This document shows, in pieces, positions 43,001 to 45,000 of a DNA stretch of 45,000 nt. Source of the stretch: Stramonita haemastoma (Eukaryota; Mollusca; Gastropoda; Neogastropoda; Muricidae); contig CM060324.1 in NCBI GenBank assembly GCA_030674155.1, forward strand, positions 46,084,565-46,129,564, written 5' to 3'. A program made the translations under genes and the position numbers. How positions within the stretch are numbered: position 1 is the first letter of the stretch; each line of letters opens with the position of its first letter. The notes below the pieces were generated by a model. It was not told the origin of the DNA. It was given only the letters and a program-made list of their open reading frames with translations, and made no database searches.

Positions 43001-43831
43001 TCTCTCTCTCTCTCTTAGTCCTGCAGATGGGACTATAATATGTTAAATCCTGTTCCCCTTTTTGTAAGAATAGGCCATTGTGAGCCGGTGGGAACAGATG
43101 ACAAGATTTACAAAACTGCATACACACGGGGACTGGATGTAAAAAAGCACACGAGTGCTTATTCCATTATCCTTGATATAAAAGAATAAGTAAGTAAAGT
43201 AAAAAGTAACCTGTTCTGCTTTTTTGGAAGAGTAGGCCATTGTGTACCGGTGGGAACGGGTGACAAGATTTACAAAACCACATATACTTGGGGGCTGAAT
43301 GTAAAAAGGCACACAAGTGCTTATTCCTTTATACTTGAAAGAATAAAGTGAATGAATGAATGAATGAGAGTGAGTGAGTGAGTGAGTGAGTGAGAGTGAG
43401 TGAGAGTGAGTGAGTGAGTGAGTGGGTGGGTGGGTGGGTGAGTGAGTGAGTGAGTGAGTGAGTGAGTGAGTGAGTGAGTGAGTGAGTGAGTGAGTGAGTG
43501 AGTCTGTCTCTCTCTCTCTCTATATATATCTATATATCTGCGGGTATTTTTTCTGTCTGCCATGAAGACAGCAGGATGCTGCAGGTCCTCTAAGTTGCCA
43601 CAAAAGTTTCCAAGCCATTGGGGTGGGGTGGGGTGGGGTGAGGTTTTAATTACCTGGATAAAAGCACCCTGTGTCTACAAACAAGCAGGCTGCCAGCTTA
43701 CCTTTGAACTTGTTGCGTGTGAAGAGGATGCCCAGGTCAGCCGGGATGCTGTCAAAGCCACAGGCCCCCACAATGTAGGACCCTGCCTCCCTGGCTTTCT
43801 CACTGTACATCAGCTGCATCTTCTCCAAAAA
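32332..43831 (-). CDS. SCCPDH: Saccharopine dehydrogenase-like oxidoreductase, 5' partial, 9 exons
   Basis: Exons in transcript order: 43702-43831, 42838-42887, 42170-42300, 40561-40678, 38829-38948, 37907-37963, 36646-36768, 35804-35885, 32332-32428. All have GT-AG borders and compatible phases. They give about 302 residues, from the position matching about residue 129 of the 429-aa vertebrate protein to the stop; the N-terminal NAD(P)-binding part is beyond the window. Recognised stretches include GFDSIPADLG, PGSDRSVVQRTQR, the hydrophobic segment AAYAMAFFAIIFSIMAKF, and GYVTTPICMVQAA. SCCPDH is found on lipid droplets and membranes; its substrate is unsettled. Oddity: exon 7 has a one-base frameshift. 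Introns hold heavy repeats. Confidence 0.95.
32417..32680. repeat. Minisatellite containing the SCCPDH last-exon splice acceptor
   Basis: Five units starting at 32417, 32474, 32531, 32582 and 32633, with periods of 57, 57, 51 and 51. Each contains CACACCAGCCCTGAACAAC (slightly varied) and TTTTTAACCCT. The first unit overlaps the exon. On the minus strand units 1-4 carry an intact CAG|GGCTGGTGTGTA; unit 5 has CAAGG instead. Confidence 0.95.
32752..32965 (+). repeat. SINE family B, 5'-truncated
   Basis: Begins in the AAGTCCTTCGGATGAAACT block and runs to GAGTGCTTATATCATGATCC. Confidence 0.75.
33005..33320 (+). mobile_element. LINE ORF2 C-terminal remnant
   Basis: Broken frames read CPCETSRQITEHVLQSC, LYGDWEDL and RTAAFITEMELSI, the C-x-C...H...C tail typical of some animal non-LTR reverse transcriptase proteins, with several stops. 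Lies in the SCCPDH last intron. Confidence 0.6.
33655..33733. repeat. Repeat G fragment followed by a SINE B 3' end
   Basis: GGTCACCACCTCAGGTGGGC, then TTTATTTATTTATTATTC, which resumes at 35106 beyond the inserted transposon. Confidence 0.55.
34005..34580. repeat. G-rich and (GA)n arrays inside the transposon-like element
   Basis: G runs at 34009-34031 and 34134-34175; GA arrays at 34319-34394 and 34471-34560, separated by short unique blocks. Confidence 0.9.
34760..34836. promoter_or_regulatory. Cluster of CRE-type motifs
   Basis: Two perfect TGACGTCA palindromes at 34760-34767 and 34829-34836 with TGACGTAA at 34808-34815 between them. It lies inside the transposon-like element, in the last SCCPDH intron. 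Motif presence is seen; function is inferred. Confidence 0.4.
35106..35262 (-). repeat. SINE family B, right part of the interrupted copy, internal deletion
   Basis: Continues the SINE interrupted at 33733; after CACCAGCACAG it jumps directly to the head (minus strand GGATAACATAATGGTCAGAA). Confidence 0.7.
35372..35500 (-). repeat. Dispersed repeat H, copy 1
   Basis: CCTGACTTGTCAGGCGCTT and CAACAGTAGTTGCTGTCTGA recur reversed at 40895-40995 and 41755-41870. Confidence 0.6.
35804..35885 (-). CDS. SCCPDH: SCCPDH exon h
   Basis: 82 bp. The acceptor is a GT array ending GTGACAG. It encodes MGYVTTPICMVQAAICL, matching the family AGYVATPIAMVQAAMTL. Donor AAACA|GTGAGT, phase 2. Confidence 0.94.
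35975..36237 (+). repeat. SINE family C, copy 3
   Basis: Reverse-oriented match to 2967-3625 without the inserted SINE: AATGAAGGGTGGGGATTTTT, AAGATCTCCTATTTCATG, AACATTG-like block and GGTGGGTTTTGGAAACA. Confidence 0.65.
36359..36476. repeat. Interrupted (CA)n
   Basis: CA units with AACA interruptions, in the SCCPDH intron between exons g and h. Confidence 0.95.
36646..36768 (-). CDS. SCCPDH: SCCPDH exon g, with a one-base frameshift
   Basis: Acceptor TTGTTGCAG, donor GGACCAG|GTAAGA. The first part reads IKGASFSWTFLATGYSQ and the last part DLKMTVKVSGP, both clear family matches, but in different frames; the first frame hits TGA at about 36674. One base is missing somewhere in about 36680-36692. 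Either an assembly error or a disabling mutation; the noisy neighbouring repeat favours error. Confidence 0.9.
36801..36970. repeat. CCAATGAG minisatellite, left part
   Basis: Units like AAAATGGCCAATGAGTTTCA, about 26 bp, starting 32 bp upstream of SCCPDH exon g. Continues at 37511 beyond a SINE. Confidence 0.85.
36985..37495 (-). mobile_element. Composite SINE interrupting the CCAATGAG minisatellite
   Basis: TTCGGCTAGAGCTCCAAG module, B body, extra 37300-37380 insert resembling repeat H, and a tRNA-like head CCTAGTGGTTAGAGTGTTGT on the minus strand. Ends at a C run, 37489-37510. Confidence 0.75.
37511..37845. repeat. CCAATGAG minisatellite, right part
   Basis: About a dozen units like GAAAACAGCCAATGAGTTTC plus ATAGCT; 37590-37640 has many single-base losses. 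Confidence 0.88.
37907..37963 (-). CDS. SCCPDH: SCCPDH exon f (57 bp)
   Basis: Acceptor TTGTTTCAG and donor TCTCAG|GTTTGT. It encodes FPGFFTAGTFKKGGPTQSQ, matching the family FPWFFSFGYFSKQGPTQKQ. Phase 0 at both ends. A diverged copy lies at 41494-41551. Confidence 0.93.
38183..38282. repeat. (CA)n microsatellite
   Basis: Interrupted CA array between SCCPDH exons e and f. Confidence 0.95.
38407..38535. repeat. T-G and C runs flanking a CA block
   Basis: T8-G14 at 38417-38440, CA block 38490-38507, C run 38520-38535. Confidence 0.9.
38560..38797. repeat. Long (CA)n array
   Basis: About 240 bp of CA with rare interruptions, 32 bp from the exon e donor. Confidence 0.97.
38829..38948 (-). CDS. 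SCCPDH: SCCPDH exon e (membrane/hydrophobic segment)
   Basis: 120 bp, 40 codons. It encodes the hydrophobic hairpin-like segment AAYAMAFFAIIFSIMAKF, which in the family is thought to anchor the protein to membrane or lipid droplet. The donor AAG|GTCAGTGAGAGAG runs straight into a CT/CA microsatellite. Confidence 0.92.
39040..39565 (+). mobile_element. LINE ORF2 3' end, L1/Tx1-like, decayed
   Basis: Frames read HWTCAFECTKETQFRVLQG, then after a shift INPTNIFLKQNG, and 39341-39565 is open and ends with TWKVVNHLIILAKMCISKY, AILEKELLLRSKSLEMQ and TAA, the usual tail of this reverse transcriptase class. Antisense inside the SCCPDH intron. Confidence 0.7.
39630..39817. repeat. (GA)n-(CAGA)n compound microsatellite
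   Basis: GA arrays, a CAGA block at 39706-39742, then mixed GACAGA. Confidence 0.95.
39985..40187 (+). repeat. Dispersed repeat F, copy 2
   Basis: See 15902-16083; same block order. Confidence 0.7.
40561..40678 (-). CDS. SCCPDH: SCCPDH exon d
   Basis: 118 bp. The acceptor is a GT array ending GTGTGCAG. It encodes PFPGSDRSVVQRTQRF, aligned with the family PFMGSDVSVVRRTQRY. The donor CCT|GTAGGT gives phase 0. Confidence 0.93.
40780..40865. repeat. (CA)n microsatellite
   Basis: Long CA array 100 bp upstream of exon d acceptor. Confidence 0.97.
40895..40995 (+). repeat. Dispersed repeat H, copy 2
   Basis: CAGACAGCAACAACTGTTGT and CCTGACAAGTCAGG, two short palindromic blocks. Confidence 0.6.
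41090..41170. repeat. (CA)n microsatellite
   Basis: Two CA arrays joined by AAA. Confidence 0.97.
41335..41480 (+). repeat. SINE family B, 5' part, left of the exon relic
   Basis: GGGGTTAGAGCATTCTGCTC head and ATGACTCCACTCCC body, ending about 14 bp from the relic's donor. Confidence 0.65.
41494..41551 (-). pseudogene. Displaced, diverged copy of SCCPDH exon f
   Basis: About 78% identical to 37907-37963 across the exon and the first six donor bases (TCTCAG|GTTTGT). It reads FPDVFIVGTFETGGPT, keeping the residues the family conserves. It is 58 bp, one base longer than the true exon, has no pyrimidine tract and lies in the intron between exons c and d, out of order. SINE pieces abut both sides (41335-41480 and 41555-41730). 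Likely a relic, not a used exon. Confidence 0.75.
41555..41730 (-). repeat. SINE family B, 5' part, right of the exon relic
   Basis: GGTTTATAATCATTTGAAGG to the head; on the minus strand ATAGCCTCGTGGTTAGAGCC. Starts about 3 bp from the relic. Confidence 0.75.
41755..41870 (+). repeat. Dispersed repeat H, copy 3
   Basis: GACAGCAGTTATTGTTCTCT and CCTGACAAGCAAAGCCCAGC, matching 40895-40995. Confidence 0.6.
42128..42169. repeat. (GACT)n tetranucleotide at an exon donor
   Basis: About ten GACT/GACC units immediately after SCCPDH exon c. Confidence 0.92.
42170..42300 (-). CDS. SCCPDH: SCCPDH exon c
   Basis: 131 bp, acceptor AATTGCAG, starting GLAGNFATFESAVHGF, matching the family GLSIHDGTWKSAIYGF. 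The donor CG|GTCAGT is the first unit of a GTCA tetranucleotide array, so several equivalent GTCAGT sites lie just downstream. Confidence 0.92.
42421..42560. repeat. Interrupted (CA)n
   Basis: CA and CACG units with GCAT interruptions. Confidence 0.9.
42618..42690. repeat. (CA)n then (CT)n
   Basis: About 34 CA units followed by CT units to 42702. Confidence 0.97.
42838..42887 (-). CDS. SCCPDH: SCCPDH exon b (50 bp)
   Basis: Borders ATTACAG|GTGACC and CCTGAG|GTAACA. It encodes GDLNAVEGFLNLNAGPE, matching the family segment that ends SGPE. Phases 1 in, 0 out. Confidence 0.93.
43015..43345 (+). repeat. Two head-to-tail SINE family B 3' parts
   Basis: First 43015-43190, second 43200-43345; both run AATAGGCCATTG or AGTAGGCCATTG through GTGCTTATTCC to GAATAA. 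The body is duplicated without the head. Confidence 0.75.
43350..43502. repeat. (GTGA)n tetranucleotide
   Basis: AATG units grading into about 32 GTGA units with a GTGG block at 43423-43438, grown from the SINE tail. Confidence 0.95.
43702..43831 (-). CDS. SCCPDH: SCCPDH exon a (first in window)
   Basis: 130 bp, starting FLEKMQL after CTGATCAG and ending TTC AAA G before GTAAGC. It carries the family signature GFDSIPADLG. The exons encoding the Rossmann-fold N-terminus are not between here and the window end at 45000. Confidence 0.95.
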
Positions 43832-43919
43832 CTGATCAGAAAAAAACACACCAACACAACAACAGCTTTAAAAAAAAAAACAACTATGGGACTATGAACT
43901 GCTTTCCTCTTGTCATGTC

Positions 43920-44095
43920 TATAAACCGTTGCTGTCAGGCATTCCGTGGCTTAACAACCTGTGGATGACCTAGAATATGCGCTGTGTCTTACTCATCCCA
44001 CCTAGAAGAATCACTGTGATGGTGAACACACACACTGGATGAGACGTTGGCATGTACGGCAGTTTTCAAGTAACCAACTTCAGAGGATTTTTGTC
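43920..44095 (+). repeat. Dispersed repeat F, copy 3
   Basis: Same block order as the other two F copies, more diverged. Confidence 0.65.
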
Positions 44096-44724
44096 CCTCC
44101 TGGATGGAGAGCACAGGTTGTTATGTTAAGAGGTTAGGCATGGCTGAGGACAACATGGACAAAGCATTTCAAAGCCCGACAATGTTGTTAATGCAGGCAC
44201 TGGCCCTTCACTTCTCTCTCCAAAACTGACAAAGGCTTTGGACCTGCACCAGTGTCTGGGAGTTATGTCCTGGAGACACAACTCTCTGGTCGCCATAGGT
44301 TCTTTAAAGGATAAATGTGTAAAAAAAAGCTTTGGTCAGACAAGAATACCAGTTGTACATGGAACAGGTCTGCCATAACCTAAGCTCTTGACTGGGCCAC
44401 AAAAGACCAAGGTAAATCATGTACAATTTACCTGTGCAAAATTCAAACCATTCTCCCCCCCACCCCCTTTCCAAATCTCTTTCTGACATCAAGATTGGAA
44501 AATATGCAGTATGGCAAGAAAAAGACATATATAAAAAAAAAGATAACAACAAATCACATCAAAGCACCCATGATAACAACAACAATCACATCAAAGCGCC
44601 CACAAACCCATCTCAAGATAACAAATACAGATTTGCTTTTTCTTTTTCCTTTTAAATGGATAGGGTCAATGCACATTTGTATGCTTAGGCTTGGCACCCT
44701 CACAGGGGATGATATAGAGCTTGC

Positions 44725-45000
44725 CTATGGATACAATTGCGCTCGCAATTTGACAACCCGGGTTTGATTCCCGGTCAAGGAGATTTTTCCCCTGGAGTTA
44801 ACATCAGTGCCGACTCCACTCTCCCCAAAGTCCTTCAGACGAGACTATAAACCGAGGCCCCGTGATGCGAACACATGCAGAACATCTTGCGCACACGTTA
44901 AATCCTGTTCCGCTTTTCGTAAGAGTAGGCCATTGTGTGCCGGTGGGAACAGATGACATTTACAAAACTGCATACACATGGGGACTGGATGTAAAAAAGC
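44725..45000 (+). mobile_element. SINE family B, nearly intact, cut by the window edge
   Basis: Head TTGCGCTCGCAATTTGACAA with box B GGGTTTGATTCCC, body through ACCGAGGCCCCGTGATGCG and AAGAGTAGGCCATTGTGTGC to GGATGTAAAAAAGC at the edge. The rest of 43846-44724 shows no coding exon. Confidence 0.85.

Noticed and set aside
43321..43563. Minus-strand frame of SLTH repeats
   Set aside because: Translation of the GTGA array.

Overview
The window is animal nuclear DNA: three spliced protein-coding genes with GT-AG introns lie in a large background of simple repeats, minisatellites, tRNA-derived SINEs and LINE scraps. There is no operon structure, CRISPR array, rRNA gene or convincing tRNA gene. 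The EHD protein resembles invertebrate (Past1-like) EHDs. The repeat mix (several tRNA-headed SINEs, a 5S-headed SINE, very long CA/GA/TGAG arrays, many G or C runs) suggests a mollusc, perhaps a gastropod. That placement is inference; only 'bilaterian animal' is firm.

Layout. 1-508: minisatellite cut by the window edge. 509-13,400: gene-free, AT-rich DNA with SINE pieces, a nested SINE pair (2,967-3,625) and many microsatellites. 14,131-17,220 (-): EHD1/3-type membrane-remodelling ATPase in two coding exons (536 aa), with a SINE-filled intron. 17,400-22,980: intergenic DNA with a 41-G run, SINEs, a 5S-derived SINE, a foldback of about 100-bp arms and an element with perfect 46-bp inverted repeats. 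23,008-24,063 (+): YPEL5, two coding exons, 119 aa. 24,064-30,450: its 3' side, dispersed repeats and a noisy minisatellite (28,315-29,070). 32,332-43,831 (-): nine exons of a saccharopine dehydrogenase-like oxidoreductase (SCCPDH). They cover roughly residue 129 to the stop; the N-terminal NAD-binding half lies past the right edge.

EHD and YPEL5 are divergently arranged; YPEL5 and SCCPDH are convergent. The three are housekeeping-type genes (endocytic recycling; a small zinc-binding protein; a lipid-droplet/membrane oxidoreductase) and nothing shows that they work together.

The most unusual material is inside SCCPDH. The 3' splice site of its last exon lies in a minisatellite, so it is repeated with spacings of 57, 57, 51 and 51 bp. 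A diverged copy of exon 6 sits out of order in intron 3 between two opposed SINEs. Exon 7 carries a one-base frameshift. Several splice sites abut microsatellites. A 1,366-bp element with terminal inverted repeats and two perfect CRE palindromes lies in the last intron. No new multi-gene system is visible.
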